A DNA stretch of 64,000 nucleotides from Cydia pomonella (GCF_033807575.1 NC_084728.1:4043451-4107450); one strand, 5' to 3'; positions 31,635 to 43,480 are shown, numbered from the stretch's first letter. Notes: generated by a model from the letters alone, not told the origin. Program-made: numbers and translations.

Positions 31635-34600
31635 TCATCGCCACTCGTCCATCTGGTCCCAGCCATAGTCCAGTGGCCACCAGGTCTGCTTGGGTCTCTT
31701 GGTGGTGGTGGTCATGGACACCACGGCCTTGGAGTGGAAGCGGGGCTTCTTGGTGGTCGGCTGCGGGCGGGTCGTAAAGTCCTGGTAGGTCTGGAACATT
31801 CCCGCCTCTGGAATAATGTTGTTTTTAGAAATCTCTTAATGCTGCAGGAGGACTGATATGGCTTTGAGTATGTAAAGGTGGTAACCGGCCGTAAAACCCA
31901 TTTCTCCTATCCAGACGGGATGGGACACCGCCCACGGCCTCGCGGTCCGAAGGGCCTCGCGTTCCGAGGGGCCTTGCGCCTCAAAAAAAAAAGTACATAT
32001 CTCGGACACATCGTAAAAGTCGTTATTTCTTGCGTCACCAGAGGGCCTCGCTAAATATATCTTGCCCACATGAAATTTTGGTCTTACCCCGCTGCTGCTC
32101 CTATCGTGCAGTACAAATGTACAAAGAAGGGTACAACTACTAGGGCGTACCCCGCAAGCGACGCAAGTCATATTGGAGCCGATACGAATGTGCATAAAAA
32201 TGAAGACCATGACTAGGGCGTTCCTCGGAAGCAACGAACATAATAACAATAAGATTAGTACACCAAGACACTGATCTAAAACTATGTTGAGCTTTGGCAC
32301 GTGGAACCTAGGCTCTCTAACGAGAAGAAGTCATAAGTTGGCTAAAGTTTTAGATAGAAGACAAAGAAACGCATGCTGTATCCAGGTGACAAGATGGCAA
32401 GGCTCTAAATCCAGAGATATCGGATTGGGATTCTAACTTAATTACATTAAAAATTCACGCAACGTTCAGCGGTGGCAGCATGGTTCAATTTTTATCACTT
32501 GTCACTATGCCCGTCACTTTCGCGCTTACATACTGGCAGGCGCGGATACAAGATTTGGCTTAGGGGGGGGGCCATTTTGAGAAAATCATATATTTTTGCA
32601 CAGAAAATAAGGTAAAAAAAAATGTTACTCAATTTAGTAATGTGAGAGCCAGGGTTTTAGGGGGGGGCCATTGCCCCTATGGCCCCCCCCTTGTATCCGC
32701 GCCTGCATACTGGTTAGAACGTCGGGCATAATGATAAATGTTAAAGAACCATCTTAGCCCTACTGGACGACAACGTTAAACAGGGAATAATCAATGTGGA
32801 CAGAATTAAGCGATCGACTCATGGCAGTAAAACTCGCCTTAGTTAGATGGTCAGCCATCTCTGAACATAATCTGTGCGTACGCCAAGCCAAGCGAAAGTT
32901 GTTGAAAAGGTTTAGACTCAATTAAGTTACTCGTACTAGAAAGCCTTCAAGATTGCTACTCATATTTTTTGAAACCGCATTTGTGATTTAAAAGAGTGCT
33001 GTTTGAACCCACTGCTCTTTAATAAGAGCCTGTTGACATTATCCGGATATCGGATAGAATTAACATTTATAAAATATATGGTATTCTATATTTATTTATT
33101 TATTTATTTGCGATACAACGAGGAAATGCCGCCAGCATCCTTGGTACAATGCCTCAAGGGCCTATTTTAGATATAAGCTAGTTATAGTAATCATCTGCAT
33201 ATATCCATTATGTATTTTGTTATTGTCAATAAATACTATCTAAGACGTTTTATTTATTCATATAAGAAATCTTTATATTAATAAAAGAAATCTTAACGCA
33301 AAAAAGGCGGACTTGATGCCACAGGGTACTCTTTAGCAGCTGTTTTTCTTATAGGCACTACTCAATATCCGCTATCGAAGAGGCACTTCCGATTATACCC
33401 CCGTCAGCTGTCGGACCGACATCATCGGGTGTCCGGATACTGCATGGGGAATACTGTGATACTGCGGAAGCGAATGTTGATTCCGATCTGATATCGGATA
33501 ATGTGAAAACGCTCTAATCACTCTGTGATTGACAGTCGGCTGTCGGTCGGAAAATTTCCTGAAGATACAATATATGGAGTGTGGAATAAAAGGAGGAACA
33601 TCTCTATGTATGAAAAGTGTCTATCAAAAACATTAAATAGGCGGCGCCACAATACACCGAAATAAAATGTCATAGACCTAGTATTTATATAGATGTGGTA
33701 TACGCGTGCGCCCGTGAGGGACAGAACATACGCAATGCGACAAAATTAAAAACACATTTTAACATTCCTGAAACCTACCCAAAACAACCTACGTAATTTG
33801 GTCGGGTTATTTGTTGCCCCTCCCCCATTTCATCTCTATATTATTATACCTCTATGGTTCATGTAATCCATGAGCCTACCTAGCGCCACCGGAGAAATTA
33901 GGAAATATTATTTAAACCTGAAAGCTGGTCATTTTTGCAATAGTTCTGCCATAAGAGTCCTTATTCCTACAGACGAGCGTATTTTGTAAAATGCTTCCTT
34001 TTTCATTCAAGATTACGACGTAACTATTAGTATTTATTCAAAAACTGATAACGTACTTAAATAATCGTTTCCTAAACTAGGGGCTCCAACAGTTCAAATT
34101 TTCATTTTCTCTTTTAAACCTCTTTTTTAATGAGGTTTTTTGGGAGTCTTTTCCAAATTTTGCAGTGAGATGTGGCGTTTCGGTTCTCAATTTTGCTATA
34201 AACAAGAATCATTTGGTACATGAATGACTACAATTTGATTCAACATATCTCGTACGAGGGGCTGGAATGATTAACAATCGAAGATTCATTTGAAAAAACT
34301 GATAAAATACCTTCCGAGTTTTCTTCATTTTTTTGGCGAAAACAGGGTTTTATTATATTTTATTTCCGCAAATTGTACGCATATTTTGCTTTAAAAATAA
34401 TATTATAGCAAACTGTAACTTTATGTTAACCTATAAAAAAAAATCGTAACTATGGGACCTACATTGCCGTAAATTTATATTTTTTTAAAACACGTATAAA
34501 TCACGCAGCAGCGACGCCCCGCTCTCAGTCCGCGCGGAGCGCGCTTAGAGGACGGACCTGTGCTCGATTGTCAGGCATTCGTTGCGATCGTAATCAGCTA

Positions 34601-37600
34601 CGGAGTTCCGAGAAGTGCTATATACTGCGATTAGAAAATCTTAATAAAAGTTCATTTTTTACAGTATGCCTAACAGACTCGCTTATTGATGGATTTTCAG
34701 TGTTATTTTTTTTTTAATACTTATTCGGTGGCAAACAAGCATACGGCCCGCATATGTACGCCTGCAACTCCAGAGGAGTTACATGCGCGTTGCCGACCCT
34801 AACCCCCTCCCGCCCCTCGTTGAGCTCTGGCAACCTTACTCACCGGCAGGAACACAACACTATGAGTAAGGTCTAGTGTTATTTGGCTGCGATTTTCTGA
34901 AAAACGCATTTTCACTTGAAATTACGTTAGGGTTTGCATTATTATTTTTGACCCGGATGAAGTCCAAGTTCTCATGATGGAGTTAGGAGTTGGTCACCAG
35001 AACTCCTAATCTACTAATTATAATCCCATCGTGTTTGGGCTCAAAAGATTTGCCCTGACGAACACCATCGATCTAGATGAGGTCCAGGGTCTCATGATGG
35101 AGTCAGGAGTTGGTCACTAGAACTCCTAATCTACTCATTATAATTCCATCGTGTTTGGGCTCAACAGAGTTGCCCTGATGAGCACCTTCAATCTAGATGA
35201 GGTCCAGGGTCTCATGATGGAGTCAGGAGCTGGTCACCAGAACTCCTAATCTACTCATCATAACTCCATCGTGTTTGGGTTCAATAGAGTTGCCCTGACG
35301 AGCACCATCAATCTAGATGAGGTCCAGGGTCTCATGATGGAGTCAGGAGCTGGTCACCAGAACTCCTAATCTACTCATCATAACTCCATCGTGTTTGGGC
35401 TCAATAGATTTGCCCTGATGAACACCATCGATCTAGATGAGGCCCAGGGTCTCATGACGGAGTCAGGAGTTGGTCACCAGAACTCCTAAACTACTCATCA
35501 TAACCTCATCGTGTTCGGGCTCAATAGATTTGCCCTGACGAGCATCATCAATCTAGATAAAGTCCAGGGTCTCATGATGGAGTCAGGAGTTGGTCACTAG
35601 AACTCCTAATCTACTCATTATAATTCCAACGTGTTTGGGCTCAAAAGATTAGCCCTGATGAGCACCATCGATCTAGATGAGGTCCAGGGTCTCATGATGG
35701 AGTCAGGAGTTGGTCACCAGAACTCCTACTCTACTCATCATAACTCCATCGTGTTTGGGCTCAATAGAGTTGCCCTGACGAGCACCTTCAATCTAGATGA
35801 GGTCCAGGGTCTCATGATGGAGTCAGGAGCTGGTCACCAGAACTCCTAATCTACTCATCATAACTCCATCGTGTTTGGGTTCAATAGAGTTGCCCTGACG
35901 AGCACCATCAATCTAGATGAGGTCCAGGGTCTCATGATGGAGTCAGGAGCTGGTTACCAGAACTCCTAATCTACTCATCATAACTCCATCGTGTTTGGGC
36001 TCAATAGATTTGCCCTGATGAACACCATCGATCTAGATGAGGCCCAGGGTCTCATGATGGAGTCAGGAGTTGGTCACCAGAACTCCTAATCTACTCATCA
36101 TAACCTCATCGTGTTCGGGCTCAATAGATTTGCCCTGACGAGCATCATCAATCTAGATAAAGTCCAGGGTCTCATGATGGAGTCAGGAGTTGGTCACCAG
36201 AACTCCTAAACTACTCATCATAACCTCATCGTGTTTGGGCTCAATAGATTTGCCCTGACGAGCATCATCAATCTAGATAAAGTCCAGGGTCTCATGATGG
36301 AGTCAGGAGTTGGTCACTAGAACTCCTAATCTACTCATTATAATTCCAACGTGTTTGGGCTCAAATGATTTGCCCTGACGAGCACCATCGATCTAGATGA
36401 GGTCCAGGGTCTCATGATGGAGTCAGGAGTTGGTCACCAGAACTCCTAATCTACTCATCATAACTCCATCGTGTATGGGCTCAATAGAGTTGCCCTGACG
36501 AGCACCATCAATCTAGATCAGGTCCAGGGTCTCATGATGGACTCAGGAGTTGATCACCAGAACTCCTAGTCTATTCATCATAACTCCATCAGGTACTCGT
36601 CAGGGCAAATCTTTTGAGCCCAAACACGATGGAATTATAATGAGTAGATTAGGAGTTCTAGTGACCAACTCCTGACTCCATCATGAGACCCTGAACATCA
36701 TCTAGATTGATGGTACTCGTCAGGGCAAATCTTTTGAGCCCAAACACGATGGAATTATAATGAGTAGATTAGGAGTTCTGGTGACCAACTCCTGACTCCA
36801 TCATGAGACCCTGGACTTCATTTAGATCGATGGTAATCGTCAGGGCAAATCTATTGAGCTCGAATACGATGGAATTATAATGAGTAGATTAGGAGTTCTA
36901 GTGACCTACTCCTGACTCCATCATGAGACCCTGGACTTCATCTAGATTGATGGTGCTCATCAGGGTAAATCTATTGAGCCCAAACTCGATGGACTTATGA
37001 TGAGTAGATTAGGAGTTCTGGGGAGTTCTGGTGACCAACTCCTGACTCCGTCATGAGACCCTGGACCTCATCTAGATCGATGGTGTTCGTCAGGGCAAAT
37101 CTTTTGAGCCCAAGCACGATGGAATTATAATGAGTAGATTAGGAGTTCTGGTGATCAACTCCTGACTCAATCATAAGAACCTGGATGGACTTCATTCGGG
37201 TCAAAAATAATAATACAAACCCTAACGTGATTTCAAATAACACTGAAACTCTATAGCACTAATGTGCGCAAACGATTGGCATCTTGACTACGCAGCATGG
37301 GTGCGTAGCCACCATGCCAATGGATACGACAACGAAACACTATCTGTCTCTCTCTCGTACTAATATGCACAAACGATTGGCATCTTGGCTGGGCAGCATG
37401 GGTGCGTAGCCAACATGCCAAACGTTTATGATACGACAAGGAAACACTATCTGTCTCTCTATCGCACTAATATGCGCAATCGATTGGCTTCTTGGCTAGG
37501 TATCATGGTTGGGTAGCCAACATGCCAATCGTTTACGATACGACAACGAAACACTACTCTCTCTCTATCGCACTAATATACGCAAACGATTGGTATTTTG

Positions 37601-40600
37601 GCTAGGCACTAAGCAAGTGTGTGGCCAACATGCCAATCGTTTACGATACAACAACGAAACACTATCTGTCTCTCTATCGCACTAATATACTTTATTTATA
37701 CCTGCAGTCATTTAGTAACTTCTTCATTTTCCATTGGTGTGAAAGAGACAGAATAAAGAGCAAGGGTTATAGTACACTCTGTAGTCTGTACACTTAGTAG
37801 TAGTGTACATAAAAAAAAAAAACAACTGTGCATATACAATAAAATAAAGAGTGCCCATATGATATCATATGACACTAAAATTAATGTTGCTTGAAATTAT
37901 ATTGAAAACTATCAAGATTATTCTAGTCTGCATTGAAACGCGCGTCGCGTTGCCGGCGCTCGCGTACCGAGCGCCAACGCCATCTATCGAGCGTTATTTC
38001 GTGAAATCGGAGAACGCTCCAAGGATTAAGGGCTCTTAATTCCACACTTCATAATACAATATGGATTGGATATGTCAGTGACAAAAGTGATGTTTTTGAT
38101 TGAAGAAATGTCACTTGATTTTTGACACTGCTAGCTAATCCATAGCTATCCATAAGGTAGAGGCAAGGAACAGAAACTCCTTAGGCAAACTGCAAAACTG
38201 TCCAACTGTCAGTTATAAATAATAGTTCGAAATCTCTCCAGAGTAGCGCTAGAGTAGGTAGCTAAGAACCGAGGCGTTATTGACGTAGTGAAGTGCGCTG
38301 TCTATAATTAGATTTTTTTTCTTATGTATTCTAGGTATTTGTAGCGCCACCTATTTATGGTTAAGGTCCGACCGAGAACGCTTTTTTTGTCTCGGCCGAG
38401 ACCGAGACCGAGACCGAGATTCAATGGGATTCTCGGCCGAGACCGAGACCGAGACCGAGAATTTATAAAATGGAGAAAAAATACGAATTTTGCACTACAA
38501 TTGTTTTTATAATCGAAATTCGACGATTTATCAGAAAATAGTTATCATAATCAATTCCTAGCGCTATTAAACAGTATTTTTAGGGTTCTGTAGCCATAAT
38601 GGCAAAAATCGAACCCTTGTAGTTACGTCATGTCCTATGTCTGTCGGTCTGTGCGTATGTCACAGCCATTTTACTCAAAACTATACGGTATATTTTATAA
38701 CCAAAGTTGGAACGTAGGTGTAGATGTATTATGTAAGTCGCTTCTTAGTTTCGAAAAAAATAATGTAAAATATATTTTCAAATATATACTCCGTATAAAT
38801 GTAACAAAAAGTAAAAAAAATCATGTGGCTCATCATTAGATAGGTCTTTAAAAATACAGAAAGGTTGCTAAAACGTTTTTTTTTATTAAATAAATACTTT
38901 TGACAATAATCGATTTAAAAAAAATTGTGTGATCCCCTCTAACTTTTGAACCGGGAGAGCAAAACCATTAAAAAAATTCTAAATAAGCAAATAATTTTTC
39001 AGGAAAATTATTTTGAACATGGAAGAGTTATAAAAAAAACTGATCTTCTTATTAAAACGACAAAAGTGCCACTAACATACCCTCTTTTGCTTGTACGGCT
39101 TTTTTGTATTATATGAAGGTACGGAACCTTCCATTATGCGTGGTCCGACGCGCACTTGGCCGGTTTTTCAGTACGGATGTGCACAAAAAGAGGTAAAATA
39201 ACAATAATTAAAATAAAGAGTTCTATATTGTAACCCAAAATATCCGCCACAGGTGTCGTTTTGTACTTACCTACTGCTTTGCTTTTTCCCTTTGACACAA
39301 ATATATTTAGTATCAAAATATCCAGTGTCATCTTTCACTCACAACAAGTTAATCTAAGTTACATCCCGATAACAATATACACCCATTTATTCATCAATAA
39401 CAACTACCACAAAACGAAAAAAAACAAATGAACAAGTCATTACTTGCAACCGCGCCTATCCGATCCCAACACTTAGTATTTGATAAGTAATTGGCTTAAA
39501 ATGTGGCTATTAACCAATTTAAATCACAAAAAACGTCACACCAACCGGGCGATACAACCAACGAGTGGCTTAGACCCCGGGGATCGTGCGCGGAAAATTC
39601 AAATTCACCAATGATAACTCATTGCTCATTCTCGGTCTCGGCAAGAATCTCGGCCCATTTTGGCCGAGAGCCGAGACCGAGATCTCGGCCCGATTTTTGG
39701 CCGAGAATGCCGAGACCGAGACCGAGACCGAGATCTCGGTCGGACCTTATTTATGGTATTTTGTCGGACACTTTTTGGTATATGGAGATTTTGTTCCTTG
39801 CTCTACCCTCCATAGAATAGGACCGAGTAAGTGTGTCAACATTCTGTTCGTTGTCTTGTTTCTGACCACTCTGTCACGTTTGTATTGCAGTTTTTTGTCT
39901 CCCCTGTAAAGTTAGCTGCGTGTCGCTTATCTCATTTCTCCTTTCCAGCGTCGATATCTTCTGTCTTATATCAAATATATAAAATAATTCAAGTGCTATT
40001 GTATGTCTTTCTAGCTTGAAATTATATTTTACATGATTATTAAACAAAATTTAATCTCATACAAAAACCTCCACTCCGTCACATTTTTTGGGGATAAAAA
40101 TAAGACACCGAAAAGAATTTTCACCCAAGTAATAACAGCACTTACGTTTAAGCTTATACTTCTTCTCAATCTCGTGCAGAATGTGTTCAAGATGGTTGAC
40201 GATCCAGTAGTAGTTCTCCACGTATTTCAGGAACATGATGTGGTCGGTAGTGTGCGCTTCCAGATTGTACAGATCGGTGGTTAACGTGGAATTGTAGATG
40301 TCCACCATTCGTCTGTAGCACTCCTAAGTACAATGTGATAATAATTAAGTATCGTCAAATGTTGTATGTACCTAAAGGTTTTCTGGAAGAAATAGCGCAT
40401 GGGTAGCGTAATGTACGAGGGAGCCCGGATGTATAATGAACTATCGAATAATGTGAAGGATTGTGAGTCCCTTACGGCATTTAAAACCAAATTAAAAATA
40501 CACATACATAATAATGTAATATAAACCTCTAGCGATCATGCTATTTATGTTTATTTTTAAGAAAATCGAATATTTAAGCTCATTTTTAGTGAACTGTATT

Positions 40601-42678
40601 GTTCATATGAGTAAATAAAGAATCTCTAAACCTAAACCTAAATCGCTTTTTAGCGATAAGCCAGCCTGTTATTTGCCTCTTATTGATTTTTTTCTCTGAA
40701 GATCTCTTATTATCTTAATTGTACTTAAATTGACATCGCCCTAATTATATATACATATTACCATTACCCTTTTGACATGTAAAATTTGTAATTTTATCAA
40801 TAAAGGAATATGAATATTGATTGTTAGATGTATTGTTGACGACCTCTCTGGGCTCTCTGGCTTAGTGGGTAGTGAGTAACCCTGCCTATGAAGCCAATAG
40901 TCCCGGGTTCAGATCAAATCCTGGTAAGGGCATTTATTTGTGTGATGAGCTCTGATATTTGTTCCCGAGTTATGGGTGTTTTCTATGTATTTAAGTATTT
41001 AAATGATATATATATCGTTGTCTAAATACCCACAACACAAGTCATATTGAGCTTACTGTGGGGCTCGCGGGTTCAAATCTTGGCTCGTAATTTTGGTCCG
41101 TGACTTGCGCTCAAAGCTTACAGAGTTCACTGCTGTATTCCCAATTTGGCCCCGCTCGGCGCAGATCGGAATAGGTGCTTACATATGAATCATTCCTATT
41201 TAGCCCTTCCTCATGTATCTATCGGAGTACTAGCTCACTATACCTCCATAGTCCTCAAGACAAGTCCAACTTCATATCCTGGGGTGTGCTGCGAGTTTTG
41301 GCGTATTGCGTCCGTCTTGTTCAATTCACGCTCCATTTGTATCAGCGTGTCTCGGACGAAGTTTAACATCATGTCATGGGTGGTGATAGAACAGCTTACC
41401 GCTGTAATAATAAGTATGTTTTACTCATTATTCATTAAGCAATATACAGCGATCTACTAAAATTTGTATTACCTATATTATATTATATTATTTTATGCTT
41501 TTGTAAATATTGCCTGTTTTTAGGGTTCCGTAGCCAAATGGCAAAAAACGGAACCCTTATAGATTCGTCATGTCCGTCTGTCTGTCCGTTTATGTCACAG
41601 CCACTTTTTTCCGTAACTATAAGAACTATACTGTTCAAACTTGGTGCTATGAACTGCATTAAGATTTTCACACAAAAATAGAAAAAAAAAACAATAAATT
41701 TTTGGGGTTCCCATACTTAGAACTGAAACTAAAAAAAAATTCTTATCAAACCCACACGTGTGGGGTATCTATGAATAGGTCTTCAAAAATGATATTTAGG
41801 TTTCTAATATCATTTTTTTCTAAACTGAATAGTTTGCGCGAGAGATACTTCTAAAGTGGTAAAATGTGTCCCCCCCCCCCCCCCCCCCCCCCCCTTTAAC
41901 TTCTAAAATAAGAGAATGATAAACCTAAAAAAATATATGATATATATTACCATGCAAACTTCCACCGAAAATTGGTTTGAACTTATAAAAAAAAAAATTT
42001 TTCATCAAACCCATACGTGTGGGTTTAGGCAAAAATTTCAGCTTTCTCTCATTAACGATCTAGGAGGGAATTAATCGACATTCATGCCAATATCATTTCT
42101 TCCTATTCGCAATTCTACACAGTCTAAATTCCTCACAGTAAGTATTTAACCACATTCGCTATTGTGCACAGTCATTATTTGTGTACAGTAGCGATTCAGC
42201 CTTTTCGCAATTCTGCACAATCTGAATTCTACACAACGGCATTTCACCACAGTCGCTACACTCGCTACTGTGCACAGTCATTATTTGTGCACATTAGCGA
42301 TTCAGCCTTTTCGCAATTCTGCACAATCTGAATTCTACACAACGGCATTTCACCACAGTCGCTACTGTGCACAGTCATTATTTGTGCACATTAGCGATTC
42401 TCCCTGTTCGCAATCTCGCACAATCTTAATACTTACTGTGAGGAATTTAGACTGTGTAGAATTGCGAATAGGAAGAAATGATATTGGCATGAATGTCGAT
42501 TAATTCTCTAGGAGCAAAGCCGCGGACAGACAGATATATAGACAGATATGGACTAAAAAGGACCGATTTCACTACAAAAGTGCAAATACACGTGCTGCTT
42601 TAATAGATACTAAAACTGTTATCAACAAAACGATTATCACTTACCAAATAAATTGCAAATAACGACAGCTCGCAACAT
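31635..42678 (-). CDS. Novel secreted protein gene, 4 exons, 180 aa
   Basis: Four minus-strand exons can be joined: 42645-42678, 41244-41401, 40146-40323 and 31635-31807. Donors are GTAAGTG, GTATAG and GTAAGT; acceptors are ATTACAG, TACTTAG and TATTCCAG. Phases match at all three joins (1, 0, 1) and the product is open for 180 codons. It starts MLRAVVICNLFAVSC, a short signal peptide, followed by a helical region of about 105 residues rich in charged and aromatic side chains, one N-glycosylation site (Asn75 in 'YNST') and a Cys at 66. The last exon is a Thr/Pro/Lys-rich linker ending in 'TWWPLDYGWDQMDEWR'. I do not recognise the family. Introns are 1.2, 0.9 and 8.3 kb and full of repeats. AATAAA lies about 165 nt past the stop (near 31470). 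The second donor is weak. Confidence 0.7.
31900..32100. repeat. Dispersed repeat 'GAGGCCCTCTGGTG', copy 1
   Basis: CCACGGCCTCGCGGTCCGA and AGAGGGCCTCGCTAAATATA blocks match, in opposite orientation, 55960-56090 (GCGAGGCCCTCTGGTG and CCTCGGACCGCGAGGCCGT). Probably a MITE. Confidence 0.5.
32285..32437 (+). mobile_element. RTE-like LINE endonuclease N-terminus
   Basis: Plus-strand reading 'LSFGTWNLGSLTRRSHKLAK' then 'RRQRNACCIQVTRWQGSKSR' is the start of an apurinic-type LINE endonuclease (GTWN...CCIQxTxWxG). Only about 50 codons remain. Confidence 0.7.
32455..32775. mobile_element. Palindromic MITE with a nested insertion
   Basis: The arms (CATGGTTCAATTTTTATCAC and a complementary AACCATCTTAGCCC side) match uninterrupted copies at 52243-52370 and 53619-53745. 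This copy is split at 32537 by an hAT-like MITE. Confidence 0.65.
32537..32705. mobile_element. hAT-like MITE with 8-bp target duplication
   Basis: Inverted ends CAGGCGCGGATACAAG and CTTGTATCCGCGCCTG bound 169 bp. It is flanked by a perfect CATACTGG duplication (32529-32536 and 32706-32713). Inside are two G-run/C-run blocks. Confidence 0.85.
33095..33240 (+). repeat. Possible LINE tail fragment
   Basis: A (TTTA)n run followed by a reading 'QRGNAASILGTMPQGPILDI' and AATAAATACTATC resembles a LINE C-terminus and tail. Weakly supported. Confidence 0.35.
33555..33945. repeat. Dispersed repeat, copy 1 (partner at 52550-52850)
   Basis: From CATCTCTATGTATGAAAAGT to GCGCCACCGGAGAAATTAGG it is closely similar to 52555-52832, apart from about 60 bp present only in this copy (near 33677-33720). 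Confidence 0.6.
34704..34872 (-). mobile_element. LINE tail inserted in minisatellite element end
   Basis: A T-run followed by AACAAGCATACGGCCCGC and ACATGCGCGTTGCCGACCC is the reverse complement of the tail at 46415-46520. It is flanked by AGTGTTATT on both sides (about 34698-34706 and 34872-34880), the target duplication. Confidence 0.65.
34885..37235. repeat. Palindromic minisatellite element, 120-bp units
   Basis: The ends are inverted copies: ATTACGTTAGGGTTTGCATT near 34920 and its complement near 37210. Inside are about 13.5 direct units of exactly 120 bp (34970-36590), then an inversion point at about 36590-36600, then about 4.8 units in reverse. Units 2-6 and 7-12 share variants (for example GAGCATCATC, GGTTCAATAG, AGCTGGTCACC) in the same order, so the direct arm also has a higher-order period of about 600 bp. 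Stops occur in every unit; it is not coding. Confidence 0.85.
37245..37690 (+). repeat. Four tandem units of about 115 bp
   Basis: Each unit has CTATCTGTCTCTCTATCGCAC followed by an imperfect hairpin built from AACGATTGGCATCTTGGCTA and TAGCCAACATGCCAATCGTT. A related single unit is near 55440-55560. Confidence 0.75.
38110..38361. repeat. Dispersed repeat copy interrupted by hAT-like element
   Basis: It is similar to 52853-53075 (AGAGTAGCGCTAGAGTAG, GTGAAGTGCGCTGTCTAT, TGTAGCGCCACCTATTTA). The match resumes after the hAT-like element at 39750. Confidence 0.6.
38362..39749. mobile_element. Non-autonomous hAT-like element, 1388 bp
   Basis: Inverted ends TAAGGTCCGACCGAGA and TCTCGGTCGGACCTTA are flanked by a perfect 8-bp duplication TTTATGGT (38354-38361 and 39750-39757). 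Both ends carry sub-terminal CGAGACCGAGACCGAGACC arrays in opposite sense. No transposase frame is present. A GGTTCCGTAGCC-type copy (38580-39175) is nested inside. The paralogous site at 53060-53090 lacks the element. Confidence 0.85.
38580..39175 (+). mobile_element. 'GGTTCCGTAGCC' element, diverged copy 2
   Basis: It starts TAGGGTTCTGTAGCCATAAT and ends near GGTCCGACGCGCACTTGGCC and GGTTTTT, the usual right end of this family. It lies inside the hAT-like element. Confidence 0.55.
40383..40645 (+). mobile_element. LINE C-terminus with (CCTAAA)n tail
   Basis: Plus-strand reading 'EGARMYNELSNNVKDCESLT' then 'AFKTKLKIHIHNNVI' and a stop near 40522, followed by a tail ending in CTAAACCTAAACCTAAA. 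The YNxL...ESLxxFKxKLK pattern is the usual end of a Jockey/CR1-type reverse transcriptase. Confidence 0.6.
40847..41070 (+). repeat. tRNA-derived SINE, family 1, copy 3
   Basis: A diverged copy: 'TGGCTTAGTGGGTAGTGAG', AGTCCCGGGTTCAGATCAAATCC (5-bp duplication inside the B-box) and the TATATATCGTTGTCTAAATA block. It lies in an intron of the secreted-protein gene. Confidence 0.65.
41519..42560 (+). mobile_element. 'GGTTCCGTAGCC' element, copy 3, with nested hAT-like MITE
   Basis: It matches copy 1 closely from TAGGGTTCCGTAGCC to a 25-C run (41870-41894), then continues through TTTCAGCTTTCTCTCATTAA to AAAGCCGCGGACAGACAG. It is split by the element at 42067-42507. Confidence 0.65.
42067..42507. 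mobile_element. Nested TIR element with internal tandem repeats
   Basis: Inverted ends of about 85 bp begin GGAATTAATCGACATTCATG. Inside, units of roughly 105 bp with GTGCACAGTCATTATTTGTG and CGCAATTCTGCACAATCTG are repeated about three times. CTAGGAG flanks both sides (7 bp, 8 if one end base is counted as target), as for hAT-like elements. Confidence 0.7.
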
Positions 42679-43480
42679 AGTTCTTGATCATTGTAGGTAA
42701 ATAATTACTATATTAATATTAATGTCGATAATCAAAAGCATCGAGGTGTGAAATTGTTTGTTTTTTTTAAATCTACCATTTATTTGATAGTTGAGTCTAT
42801 ATAAGCTACTTGCAACTGTGCAGTGATAAGATTGGGGGTGACATGGGTGGTCCAAAAATTGTTTCCTTTAAAGCCTACGCTAGCTGACGCGGACGCCCGC
42901 CGCGTGCGCACGCACGCGGGTGCTATTTGCAGGTGAAATCCGCCGCACGCGTCCGCTTCAGTTAGCGTCGCTCATACTATTTTTCGTTAACCCGCTCGTC
43001 CGCTCCGTGCACCCGCGCCAGCTAGCGGAGGCCCTAAGTTTTTCGATGGGTCACCCCTTAATTTTGTTACACCTATTATGTTATGCTGTCTAGAGCAGAG
43101 CCCACTGGGGAAATACCTCCACCTTATAGAAAACCGCAGCCAAATAACAATAGACTCTACTCATAGTGTTGTGTTCCTGCCGGTGAGTAATGGCACCTCT
43201 ACACGGTGGCCAGCGCTCGACCAGGAAATGGGTATGCGATGGTTATGGCTCCTCTATACGATGGCCCAGCGCTGGACCAGCGAGATTGCCATGACACATT
43301 GCTATAAATATGTTTTCTTTAGGTACTTTTTACAGGTACGTTTTACCCAAACCACACCCAAACACTGGGACACACATGTAGGCACGTATAAAAATTATTA
43401 GTACCTACGGATCCTATGGAACCCTACACTAAGCATGCACTCTTGACCAGTATTTTGTCTGTACCTAATATGAATATTTG
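42679..43480. other. Upstream region of secreted-protein gene
   Basis: It holds a GC-rich inverted element (about 42880-43035, GCTAGCTGACGCGGACGC and a complementary half) and two CACGATGGCCCAGCG-type fragments (about 43192-43280) related to the element at 45624-45945. No gene or clear core promoter seen. Confidence 0.35.

Noticed and set aside
35631..35849. Plus-strand ORF with a 40-residue repeat
   Set aside because: It exists only because one 120-bp unit lost its usual stop (TAATCTACTC became TACTCTACTC); neighbouring units stop in every frame.
34970..37190. Possible CRISPR-like array
   Set aside because: Units are 120-bp repeats with no unique spacers, and the DNA is eukaryotic.
39503..39909. 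Plus-strand ORFs rich in Arg/Pro or Glu/Thr
   Set aside because: They read through the CGAGAC sub-terminal repeats of the hAT-like element.
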